Source: Halopseudomonas xinjiangensis
GTDB taxonomy: Bacteria > Pseudomonadota > Gammaproteobacteria > Pseudomonadales > Pseudomonadaceae
Length of the DNA stretch: 64,000 bases
Direction of reading: 5' to 3'
NCBI GenBank assembly: GCA_011050525.1
Contig: DRFO01000012.1
Span: 124,001-188,000 of the forward strand
Shown: positions 57,460-64,000 of the stretch, one piece after another
Numbering within the stretch: the stretch's first letter is position 1
How the letters are laid out: each line of letters begins with the position of its first letter
Position numbers and translations under genes: made by a program
Notes under the pieces: generated by a model
Told to the model about the DNA's origin: nothing
What the model saw: only the letters and a program-made list of their open reading frames with translations
Databases searched by the model: none

Positions 57460-58140
57460 CTAGGCTTTCGACGCCAGAATCTGATCGATCAGTGAAGCCA
57501 AATCGTCAGCCATATGATCCGGCTTCTCCATCACTTCTGGGAATCGCTTGTTGGCACGACTGACATAGCCTGTACCCAGGCCTGCTTTTGCCGCTCCGTG
57601 TATATCCCATCCATGTGCGGCGATCAGCGTAACGTCTCCTGGCGCGACACCAGCCCGTTGCGCACAGTGCAGATAGATTTCACGCCGTGGTTTCCAGAGT
57701 TGTACTTCATCGACCGACACGACGTAGTCGACATAATCGGTGAGCCGAGCGCGGTCGAGCAGTTTTTTGGTGACCTGCTCGCTGCCGTTGGTCAGGGTGA
57801 CGACGCAGACGCCTGCCTCTTTCAGCCGTTTCATGGCCGGTGCGACGTCCTCGTAGGCGTCCAACTCGCCGAAAGTGCCGAGAATTTCTTCAATGTTTTG
57901 TTCGGAAAGCGTCTCGCCATGTTTCCTGGCCAGATTGTTCAAGGAATCCTGCGCAAGGTCCCGGAAGGGTCGATAACTTCCGGTTGCGCTCAATGCAAAG
58001 GCATTCCGCAATAGCTGTGCAAACCAGGTTTCCAATAAATGCCCGGGTAAATGAACCGCTTCCAGTTTCTGTCTGAGTGGCTCCAGCGGAAACAAGGTTT
58101 CGATAACATCAAAGGCCACCACAGCCGGACGCGAAGACAT
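57460..58140 (-). CDS. Haloacid dehalogenase type II-like hydrolase
   Basis: A 226-residue HAD-superfamily protein of the L-2-haloacid dehalogenase group. The nucleophile aspartate is in VVAFDVIETLFP (Asp11); the second motif TLTNGSE and the third LIAAHGWDIHGAAKAGLGTGYV are typical for the subgroup. True dehalogenase activity is not certain, as many members have other roles. It begins nine bases after the alpha/beta hydrolase stops, so the pair is co-transcribed. Confidence 0.88.
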   Translation of the reverse strand: MSSRPAVVAFDVIETLFPLEPLRQKLEAVHLPGHLLETWFAQLLRNAFALSATGSYRPFRDLAQDSLNNLARKHGETLSEQNIEEILGTFGELDAYEDVAPAMKRLKEAGVCVVTLTNGSEQVTKKLLDRARLTDYVDYVVSVDEVQLWKPRREIYLHCAQRAGVAPGDVTLIAAHGWDIHGAAKAGLGTGYVSRANKRFPEVMEKPDHMADDLASLIDQILASKA

Positions 58141-58149
58141 AGCTTTCTC

Positions 58150-58992
58150 CTAATGGGATTCAGAGGCAGAGTCTGACTGCCGAACGGTCTCTACCAGCAA
58201 CATCAGTTGCTCTGCGATCTCGTCAGGATGATCCTCTGGCGTAAAATGAAGCCCGCCTTCAATACGGTGCAACGGCGCGTTCAGATCCTCGGCAAAGCGT
58301 TCGCCATAGGCGATCTTCTGGAACATGTCATCCACACCCCAAGCCACACGCGCAGGAATCTTGAGCTCGGGCAATGCCTCAGCGACTGACAGGGTATCCT
58401 TGACGTTCAGCGCCTCGATTTGCCGGACCAGGCTCGCTGCGCCTGCATGACGAGCGTAAGGCTGCCAGTGCAATTCCAGCGATTCCTTTGCCAGCGCGGA
58501 ATCGTCGTGGCCACGATACATAAGGGTTCGCAATATTTGCTTGCCAGCGGTATTGGGAAGATGACTCACCAACGGCGCGGCCGCATTGATGGCCTTGACG
58601 CTAGGTATCGGCCAGGAGTCATAACCTATTGCGTTGGTTAGAAAAAGACCGGCGCAACGTTCCGGGTGACGAACCGCCGCGATCTGCGCAACACCACCTC
58701 CCAGATCATGCCCTGCGAAAATAGCTCGTTCGATGCCCAGATGAGTAAGCCAGGCCAACATATAGCTGGACTGCTGTGCGATGGAGATATCTCGCCCTTC
58801 GCCTGCACCGATGGAATCGCCATAGCCCACCATCTCGAATGCAAGGCAGCGGACGCCTTTCAGTTTTGGCATGACGTGGCGCCAAAGGGCGGGTGACGTG
58901 GGTATGCCGTGGATCAATACCAGCGGCGTGCCCTCGCCCTGGTCGAGCCAGCGCATGGGGATGCCGTCGATGGTGGCCGTTTTGCTATTCAT
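58150..58992 (-). CDS. Alpha/beta hydrolase with Asp nucleophile (dehalogenase/epoxide-hydrolase type)
   Basis: A 280-residue enzyme with the oxyanion motif LIHGIPTSPALW, the nucleophile elbow GHDLGGG (Asp96) and the catalytic His249 in GGLHFTPEDHP. An aspartate nucleophile is used by haloalkane and fluoroacetate dehalogenases and epoxide hydrolases. Haloalkane dehalogenases have Trp right after it for halide binding; here it is Leu, so classical haloalkane activity is doubtful. I set the start at 58992 (MNSKTATIDG) behind AGAGGA. The frame stays open for 77 codons upstream without homology. Confidence 0.88.
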   Translation of the reverse strand: MNSKTATIDGIPMRWLDQGEGTPLVLIHGIPTSPALWRHVMPKLKGVRCLAFEMVGYGDSIGAGEGRDISIAQQSSYMLAWLTHLGIERAIFAGHDLGGGVAQIAAVRHPERCAGLFLTNAIGYDSWPIPSVKAINAAAPLVSHLPNTAGKQILRTLMYRGHDDSALAKESLELHWQPYARHAGAASLVRQIEALNVKDTLSVAEALPELKIPARVAWGVDDMFQKIAYGERFAEDLNAPLHRIEGGLHFTPEDHPDEIAEQLMLLVETVRQSDSASESH

Positions 58993-59394
58993 TTCAATAT
59001 CCTCTTCGTGGCTAGTCCGAGCAAGCCCAACAAGCCGATGGTCAGAGCAATTCTGGCTGCCGGGAGAACAGATTGGGGGCACAGATCCGCTTGGACTGCG
59101 ATCGCCCTTTGCATGGCGATGGCCGGACGTTCGGCCGGTAGCCCTGTCGCAGACCCAAATCAGCACGGCGCCGAATATCAAATACTCTATTGTGATGCTA
59201 GGGGCGACACTGAGTTCCGTCATTTGCCAAACGACAGTACACGCTCGTTTTGATCTACTGTTTTAGTTCGATAACCCAGCAGCCCTCGTGTTACAAAACA
59301 CAGCCTGGGTAGCTTGGGGTGTAGGGACGTGAAGTCGACCTGGCTGCACAGACCTAAGCCACGGGTGATTAAAATGCAGAGCGCGACGGCGCTA
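58993..59394. other. Gene-poor stretch upstream of doxX, possibly a structured leader
   Basis: No gene could be assigned although frames are open on both strands up to 59223. From about 59270 there are inverted repeats: CCCAG...CTGGG enclosing GTGTT/AACAC (59273-59312), and AGCGC/GCGCT around GACG near 59380-59392, leading into the terminator-like hairpin before doxX. It may be an RNA leader or a small RNA. Confidence 0.35.
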
Positions 59395-59395
59395 T

Positions 59396-59416
59396 CGCCA
59401 TGCTTGGCGGTTTTTT
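59396..59416 (+). terminator. Terminator/attenuator hairpin 24 bp before doxX
   Basis: CGCCA-TGCT-TGGCG followed by G and six T: a compact intrinsic terminator read in the doxX direction. No plus-strand gene ends upstream of it, so it is better explained as an attenuator of doxX or the 3' end of a small RNA. Confidence 0.6.
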
Positions 59417-59439
59417 CCTTAAGATGAGGAGTGATTTCT

Positions 59440-59847
59440 ATGAAAGCGTGGACACTGTTGGGATTGAGAGTGTCGCTGGGGTGGCTTTTGGTCATATGGG
59501 GAGCCGACAAGATCGTCAACCCGGAACACGGCGTTGCTGTAGCGACAAAATACTATTTTGGCTTTCTGGCTTCGGATGCTCTCCTGCCGATCGCAGGAGT
59601 CCTGCAGATTCTACTTGGTTTGGCTGTAGTTGTTGGCCTGATGCGCCGCTGGGTCTATCCGTTGCAGCTCGTGCTCAATGCGGCGTCACTATTCGCTGTC
59701 ATTGGCTCGGTAATTGATCCCTGGGGCTGGTACCTGGAAGACAGCAACGTTTTGTTCTATCCATCACTGATAATCTTCGCTGCGAGTGCTCTGATGATCG
59801 CGTTCCGTAGCGAGGATCGCCTGTCCCTGGATGTGGCGCGGTCATGA
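59440..59847 (+). CDS. DoxX family membrane protein
   Basis: A 135-residue protein with four membrane helices and the DoxX start LGLRVSLGWLLVIWGADKI. DoxX-like proteins are small quinone- or redox-linked membrane proteins of mostly unknown role. AGGAG lies eight bases before the ATG at 59440; a GTG three codons earlier is less well placed. Confidence 0.85.
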   Translation: MKAWTLLGLRVSLGWLLVIWGADKIVNPEHGVAVATKYYFGFLASDALLPIAGVLQILLGLAVVVGLMRRWVYPLQLVLNAASLFAVIGSVIDPWGWYLEDSNVLFYPSLIIFAASALMIAFRSEDRLSLDVARS

Positions 59848-59870
59848 GACACTGTTAGCCTGCCGTGGTC

Positions 59871-60116
59871 TCAAAAAGTGAACGTCTGCGGAGGACTTGC
59901 CATTTGCGCCACACCGTCTACGGACTGCTCTGTGGCGGAACGCATTGAGGCGGGCTGCAATTTAACGATTCTATACTCTACGGCTGACACCAATGACATG
60001 GGCTTCTGTTCGGATTCTGCTTTCAGGCTGAAATCGCCTGCGAACATTAAACTGACGGCGGCTGCGATTAAAAATGCCTTGCCTGCCAATGCCGAACCCA
60101 TCTTGTAGCTATTCAT
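59871..60116 (-). CDS. Small exported protein of unknown function
   Basis: An 81-residue product with a likely signal peptide (basic start, then FLIAAAVSLMFAG) and a mature part of about 50 residues without cysteines or known motifs. A strong AAGGAGG lies six bases before the ATG at 60116, which is the best evidence that it is a gene. Convergent with doxX. I do not recognise a family. Confidence 0.6.
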   Translation of the reverse strand: MNSYKMGSALAGKAFLIAAAVSLMFAGDFSLKAESEQKPMSLVSAVEYRIVKLQPASMRSATEQSVDGVAQMASPPQTFTF

Positions 60117-60392
60117 TGGAGCCTCCTTCTTGTTGGCGAAAAATGCGTCAACCCGAAACGCTACTTTCAAGCTGCAACGCGCATGCCACCATTGGCTTCA
60201 AATAAAAATACTACTTTTCAATCAGTTATAGGCATTGGTTATTTTTTGATCGTGTAAGCTGCATGAAGCGGCACATTGCGCCATTGCAATCTGCACGATG
60301 AATCCGGACGAGCTGCATTTTGCTGAAAGAACCTTTTGTGGCGCCCGCAGTCCGACCATGGTTTTGGCTATATACGGTGGCCCAGGCGAAGC
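60117..60392. other. Intergenic region between the small exported protein and the Zn dehydrogenase
   Basis: No reading frame of note. The part next to 60116 is AT-rich (60200-60260) and should hold the promoter of the small exported protein gene. Nothing else was identified. Confidence 0.4.
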
Positions 60393-60421
60393 AAAAAAAC
60401 CGGCGATTTAGCCGGTTTTTC
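60393..60421. terminator. Terminator after the Zn dehydrogenase gene
   Basis: AAAAAAACCGGC-GATTTA-GCCGGTTTTT: a 5-bp GC stem extended by A/T tracts on both sides, about 16 bp after the stop codon of the minus-strand dehydrogenase gene. Confidence 0.8.
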
Positions 60422-60436
60422 TAGCTGACGAGGGGT

Positions 60437-61576
60437 TCAGCCGCCCGGCTTGAGAACCACCTTGGTCCATCCATCCACGCGGGAATCGAACTTCTCGTAG
60501 GCGCCGGGCGCTTCGTCCAGTTTTAAACGGTGGGAAATAATCTGCCCGGGGCTAGCCCTGCCGGTGTGTATCAACTTGGCCAGGCGCCGGTTATAGGCTT
60601 TGACATTGGCTTGGCCAGTACGAATCTGCTGCCCCTTGAACCAGAAGCTGCCAAAGTCAAAAGCCATCTTGCCTTCCTTGGCCAGGTCGTCTGATGCGCC
60701 CGGGTCCTGCGGCACAAACACGCCGACTACTCCAATGCCACCGGTGGGCCGTGTGCTCGCCACCAGGTTATTCATCGTGAGAGAGTTGTCTTCGTGGCCG
60801 TGTTTGTTGCAGCACTGGTAACCCACACACTCACAGCCCCTGTCGGTACCCCGTCCATCGGTGAGATTCATGATCTGTTCGACAGCCGTATCGCCTACCG
60901 CATTGATAGCTTTGGCACCCATTTTTTCGGCCAGCGCCAGACGGTCAGGGTGGGTGTCGACGACAAACACTTCTGACGCCCCCTTGATGATTGCCGAATG
61001 GGCGGCCATCAGGCCAACAGGACCAGCGCCATAGATGGCAACGGTCTCGCCGGGCAGCAATCCGGCCAGCTCGGTGGCATGCCAGCCTGTCGGAAAAATA
61101 TCGGAGAGCATGACGTAATCGTCTTCCTTGTCCCGTCCGTCTTCGGGCAGTACCAGGCAATTGAAATCGGCATAAGGCACGCGCAGCAGTTCGGCCTGCC
61201 CTCCGAGATACGGGCCCATCTCAGCGAAGCCGTAAGCGGCGCCAGCGCTACCGGGGTTGGTAGTCAGACAGAACCCGGTGAGGCCTCGTTCGCAGTTCTC
61301 GCAGAAGCCACAGCCGATGTTGAATGGCAGACAAACGAAATCTCCCACCTTGATCCGGTCTACTCCCCCGCCCACTTCGATAACCTCACCCATGTTTTCA
61401 TGGCCGAACACCCGGCCGGCCTCGAAACTGGTGCGGCCTTCGTACATATGCAAATCGGAGCCGCAGATGTTGGTGCTGGTGATACGTACCAGAACATCGG
61501 TGGGCTTCTCGATCTTTGCATCGGGAATGTCTTTGACGCTGACGTCGCGCGGTCCGTTGTAGATTACGGCTTTCAT
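60437..61576 (-). CDS. Zn-dependent alcohol dehydrogenase, glutathione-independent formaldehyde dehydrogenase-like
   Basis: A 379-residue medium-chain dehydrogenase. Catalytic zinc ligands lie in STNICGSDLHMYEG and FGHENMGEV, structural zinc cysteines in CGFCENCERGLTGFC, and the nucleotide motif is AIYGAGPVGLMAA. The long insertion GYQCCNKHGHEDNSLTMNN is typical of the Pseudomonas putida-type formaldehyde dismutase/dehydrogenase subgroup. Its substrate may be formaldehyde or another short aldehyde. GAGAGGA precedes the ATG. Confidence 0.9.
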   Translation of the reverse strand: MKAVIYNGPRDVSVKDIPDAKIEKPTDVLVRITSTNICGSDLHMYEGRTSFEAGRVFGHENMGEVIEVGGGVDRIKVGDFVCLPFNIGCGFCENCERGLTGFCLTTNPGSAGAAYGFAEMGPYLGGQAELLRVPYADFNCLVLPEDGRDKEDDYVMLSDIFPTGWHATELAGLLPGETVAIYGAGPVGLMAAHSAIIKGASEVFVVDTHPDRLALAEKMGAKAINAVGDTAVEQIMNLTDGRGTDRGCECVGYQCCNKHGHEDNSLTMNNLVASTRPTGGIGVVGVFVPQDPGASDDLAKEGKMAFDFGSFWFKGQQIRTGQANVKAYNRRLAKLIHTGRASPGQIISHRLKLDEAPGAYEKFDSRVDGWTKVVLKPGG

Positions 61577-61680
61577 AGCGTTCCTCTCGTCTAGGGTTGA
61601 GGCAGCAATCTGCCTGTCTCAATCTAGACAATGAGGGGAAATCGAAGTTCGGGATTACCGACGGGCTGCATCAGCGGCTC

Positions 61681-62469
61681 CTAGTCAGTCAAATCAAGCT
61701 CGATCCAGGTGGGCGCATGGTCACTTGCCTTGGGGAGGTCACGGGGCCAGCGATCAACACCTGCATTGGCAAGTTTTGGCACTAGCGACTTACTCAACAA
61801 CAGATGATCGATTCGCAGACCGGAGTTGGTTTTCCAGTGCTGGCGAAAGTAATCCCAGAACGTATAGATACGCTCCTCTGGATACAGATGTCGCAGCGCG
61901 TCGGTCCAGCCCTGGCCAAGCAGCCGCTGAAAGCACTCCCTGGACTCGGGTTGCAGGAGCGCGTCCTTTTTCCAGGAACGGGTGTTGTAGATATCTGCGT
62001 CCGTGGGAATGACATTGTAATCACCCGCCAGCACGACCGGATGGCCACTCTCCAGCAATCCTGCGGCATGGGTGATCAACTGCTCGAACCAGGCGAGCTT
62101 GTAGTCGAACTTCGGCCCCGGTTGCGGGTTACCATTGGGCAGGTAAAGGCAGCCCACAATAATGCCCTGGACAGCTGCCTCGATATACCGGCTCTGGCTG
62201 GAGTCAGGGTCGTCTGGCAAACCCCGCCGGGTTTCCAGCGGCTCAGTGTCTTTGGCAAGGATGGCCACGCCGTTCCACGATTTCTGCCCGTGCCAGATAG
62301 CGCCGTATCCGGCCTCTCTGATTTCCTTGGCCGGAAAAGCCGAGCTGTCGGCCTTGAGTTCCTGAAGGCAGACCACGTCAGGGGCTTCCTTTGAGAGCCA
62401 GTCCAGCAGAATCGGTAGCCGGGAGCGGATGCCGTTGATGTTGAATGTTGCAATTTTCAAGCTGGCCAC
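61681..62469 (-). CDS. xthA: Exodeoxyribonuclease III (AP endonuclease)
   Basis: Repairs abasic sites and 3' blocked ends. The 262-residue enzyme has TFNINGIRSR at the start, the metal-binding glutamate in CLQELKADS (Glu37), AGDYNVIPTDADI with the catalytic aspartate, and SDHAPTWIEL at the end. Monocistronic. Confidence 0.95.
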   Translation of the reverse strand: MASLKIATFNINGIRSRLPILLDWLSKEAPDVVCLQELKADSSAFPAKEIREAGYGAIWHGQKSWNGVAILAKDTEPLETRRGLPDDPDSSQSRYIEAAVQGIIVGCLYLPNGNPQPGPKFDYKLAWFEQLITHAAGLLESGHPVVLAGDYNVIPTDADIYNTRSWKKDALLQPESRECFQRLLGQGWTDALRHLYPEERIYTFWDYFRQHWKTNSGLRIDHLLLSKSLVPKLANAGVDRWPRDLPKASDHAPTWIELDLTD

Positions 62470-62549
62470 AGCAGCCCCCTTCCCCTGATTGCTACCGATA
62501 CAAACAGCACGTGCAATAACGGTCCATGGTGAAGCACCAACTCAATGCC

Positions 62550-62726
62550 TCAACGCTGACCGTCATTTTCTACCTCATCCATTTTCTCGCGTATTTTCTC
62601 CGGATCAACGTCCTTGAGATCCTCGCCCTCAAACGGTCCTTCCATTCCCGAATCCAGCCCGTCGCCGGGTTCTACCGGTTTACGGGGATCATTGTTCTGG
62701 CCGGTCTGCTGCTGATCACTGTTCAT
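62550..62726 (-). CDS. Small acidic hydrophilic protein of unknown function
   Basis: 58 residues, rich in Gln, Asn, Asp and Glu (NSDQQQTGQNND, EGEDLKDVDPEKIREKMDEV), probably mostly disordered with a helix at the C-terminus. GGGAG lies six bases before the ATG at 62726, better placed than the ATG two codons upstream. No family recognised. Confidence 0.6.
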   Translation of the reverse strand: MNSDQQQTGQNNDPRKPVEPGDGLDSGMEGPFEGEDLKDVDPEKIREKMDEVENDGQR

Positions 62727-62915
62727 AGTCATCTCCCGAAGGCCTGGGTGAGGTGGCCTTGAATAGTGTGATAAGCAAAGCAGTGGCGAGTTCGATCTTT
62801 CTGAGCCAAACCACGTTTAAGACGGCGCAGCCCCGAGTCGGGAACTTGCGGCAATTATAGGCACTCACACTTTTGAACCGAACGGTGCAGCAACGGTACT
62901 GCCAGGGAGGGTTTG

Positions 62916-62942
62916 ATGAACCGTGAGCGTTATTTCAACTGA
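62916..62942 (+). CDS. Possible eight-codon leader peptide
   Basis: MNRERYFN and a stop, with a very good GGGAGGG five bases upstream, ending 20 bp before the start of the sorbosone-type dehydrogenase gene. Such short frames can arise by chance, but the strength of the ribosome binding site is notable. Confidence 0.25.
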   Translation: MNRERYFN

Positions 62943-62962
62943 CGACCCCAAAAGGCGACCCC

Positions 62963-64000
62963 ATGAAGCCAGTGCTCCCTCTTTTTGCCCTGTCCCTGCT
63001 TGCCAGCGGGCTGGTGCATGCCCAGACCCCGCCGGTACCTGAACAGCTCAAAGACGCCAAGTTTTCTAACGTGAAGATTGACGGGAATGTCGTTCAACCA
63101 CAGGCTCAGGAGCCTTCTGCGTCAGGGCTGTCGGTACCGCCTGGTTTCGAGATCAATGTCTTTGCCAAGGATCTGGTGAATCCGCGGATGATCGCAGTCA
63201 GCGATAACGGCACCGTTTACGTCACCCGCCGCGACATCGGCGATGTACTGATGCTGCGCGATACCAACCAGGATGGCGAGGCGGACGAGCGCAAGGTGGT
63301 AGCCAACCGGCCAAACATGCACGGCATCGCCATCGACGGCGACACCATCTACTTGCTCACCATCAAGTCGCTCTACAAGAGCACCATCAAGGCTGACGGT
63401 ACGCTTGAGCCACTGACTCGCCTGCTGGACGATCTGCCTGACGCGGGCCAGCATCCGAACCGTACTTTGGTCGTCGGGCCGGACAAGAATCTTTACGTCA
63501 GCGTAGGCTCCACCTGCAACGCCTGCGCCGAATACAACCTCGAGAATGCCACCATGCTGCGAGTGAAGCCCGATGGGTCCAGCCGCAAGGTATTTGCCAG
63601 CGGTTTGCGCAACACGATTGGCTTCGGCTTTGAACCAGCCAAGGGCGGCCTGTACGGACTGGACCACGGCATAGACTGGCTGGGTGATAACGTTCAGCAT
63701 GAAGAGCTGAATCTCATTCAAGCAGGCAAGCGCTATGGCTGGCCTTATATATATGGTGACGGCAAGGTCAATCCCCCTGACCAACCCCCCGGCGATCTGA
63801 CCCACCAGGACTGGGCGGATCAAAGTGTGAATCCGGTCGGTTTGTATGTACCGCACGCCGCGCCTATGCAGATGGCGTTCTATACCGGATCGCAATTTCC
63901 CGAGCAGTATCAGGGCGATGCCTACGTAGCGATGCGTGGCTCATGGAACCGACGCCCTCCTTCTGGTTATGAGGTGGTCCGCATTCGCTTTGAGGATGGT
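62963..64000 (+). CDS. Sorbosone/PQQ-type sugar dehydrogenase, 5' part (cut by window end)
   Basis: The first 346 codons are inside the window with no stop. A signal peptide (MKPVLPLFALSLLASGLVHA) directs it to the periplasm. The mature part resembles L-sorbosone dehydrogenase/soluble PQQ glucose dehydrogenase beta-propellers: LSVPPGFEINVFA, HPNRTLVVGPDKNLYVSVG with a CNAC pair, GLRNTIGFGFEP, DHGIDWLGDN and GKRYGWPYIYG. AAGG lies eight bases before the ATG. PQQ dependence is inferred from family naming. Confidence 0.9.
   Translation, partial: MKPVLPLFALSLLASGLVHAQTPPVPEQLKDAKFSNVKIDGNVVQPQAQEPSASGLSVPPGFEINVFAKDLVNPRMIAVSDNGTVYVTRRDIGDVLMLRDTNQDGEADERKVVANRPNMHGIAIDGDTIYLLTIKSLYKSTIKADGTLEPLTRLLDDLPDAGQHPNRTLVVGPDKNLYVSVGSTCNACAEYNLENATMLRVKPDGSSRKVFASGLRNTIGFGFEPAKGGLYGLDHGIDWLGDNVQHEELNLIQAGKRYGWPYIYGDGKVNPPDQPPGDLTHQDWADQSVNPVGLYVPHAAPMQMAFYTGSQFPEQYQGDAYVAMRGSWNRRPPSGYEVVRIRFEDG

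Noticed and set aside
59378-59416. Guanidine-II (mini-ykkC) riboswitch before doxX
   Set aside because: Two small hairpins are present, but the loops are not both ACGR and the downstream gene is not a guanidine transporter or carboxylase.
59220-59519. 99-codon minus-strand frame overlapping the doxX start
   Set aside because: It overlaps the terminator-like hairpin and the well-supported doxX start on the other strand; no ribosome binding site or homology.
63122-63895. 257-codon minus-strand frame near the window end
   Set aside because: Antisense to the sorbosone/PQQ-type dehydrogenase gene, which has a signal peptide and family motifs in the plus frame.

Overview
The window looks like chromosome from a pseudomonad (Gammaproteobacteria, Pseudomonadales). 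The gene sets ppsR/ppsA-rraA and cysS-glnS-ppiB-lpxH occur in the order I remember from Pseudomonas aeruginosa, and a RIO1-type kinase of the PA4780 family, a MexAB-OprM-type pump, ETF-QO and KatE are also present. Moderate-to-high GC and an iscR-suf operon (P. aeruginosa itself relies on isc) make me lean towards the Halopseudomonas/P. pertucinogena side of the family. That genus call is inference only. No rRNA, tRNA, CRISPR array, integrase or transposase gene was seen.

Layout. 1-6.3 kb: gluconeogenic PEP synthase (ppsA, with rraA behind it), its divergent regulator ppsR, a Pmp3/YqaE membrane peptide, a DUF411 metal-binding protein, a DUF1232 protein and a membrane diguanylate cyclase. 6.4-13.3 kb: an eight-gene Fe-S assembly operon, iscR-sufB-C-D-S-A-sufT-sufE, with a near-consensus IscR type 1 operator in front of iscR. 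13.4-20.4 kb: an aldehyde dehydrogenase, the proton-translocating transhydrogenase (pntAA-AB-B), a PF10118-type predicted metal-dependent hydrolase and an AGCS alanine/Na+ symporter. 20.4-24.9 kb: cysS, glnS, ppiB, lpxH. 24.9-25.5 kb: a gene-free block of palindromic repeats including a 174-bp tandem duplication. 25.8-32.6 kb: ETF-QO, a YkgJ-type protein, a serine hydrolase, a Tat-exported PhoD phosphatase and a RIO kinase.

32.6-40.9 kb is one long minus-strand operon: a TRAP transporter (dctQ-M-P), a glutamine-synthetase-like ligase, an aldehyde dehydrogenase, an Fe-type alcohol dehydrogenase and a class I glutamine amidotransferase. It reads as an import-and-gamma-glutamylation route for degrading an amino alcohol or amine, with arfB overlapped at the end. 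41-43.1 kb: katE. 43.3-44.9 kb: a DUF4105 protein and an unassigned membrane protein. 45.1-50.9 kb: an RND efflux operon. 51.0 kb: an HPF/RaiA ribosome-hibernation factor.

51.5-57.3 kb is the most unusual part: MBOAT - FkbH-type HAD/acyl-ACP synthase - acyl carrier protein - membrane-anchored SGNH protein - acyltransferase-3. This has the logic of the dlt (teichoic acid D-alanylation) system, but with the amino-acid adenylating enzyme replaced by FkbH, which in characterised pathways loads a glycerate-derived C3 unit on a carrier protein. It may be a glyceryl-type decoration system for a surface glycan or lipid. 57.5-64 kb: a 2-haloacid-dehalogenase/alpha-beta-hydrolase pair, a DoxX protein preceded by a terminator-like hairpin, a formaldehyde-dehydrogenase-like Zn dehydrogenase, exonuclease III, small proteins and the 5' part of a sorbosone/PQQ-type dehydrogenase cut by the window edge.
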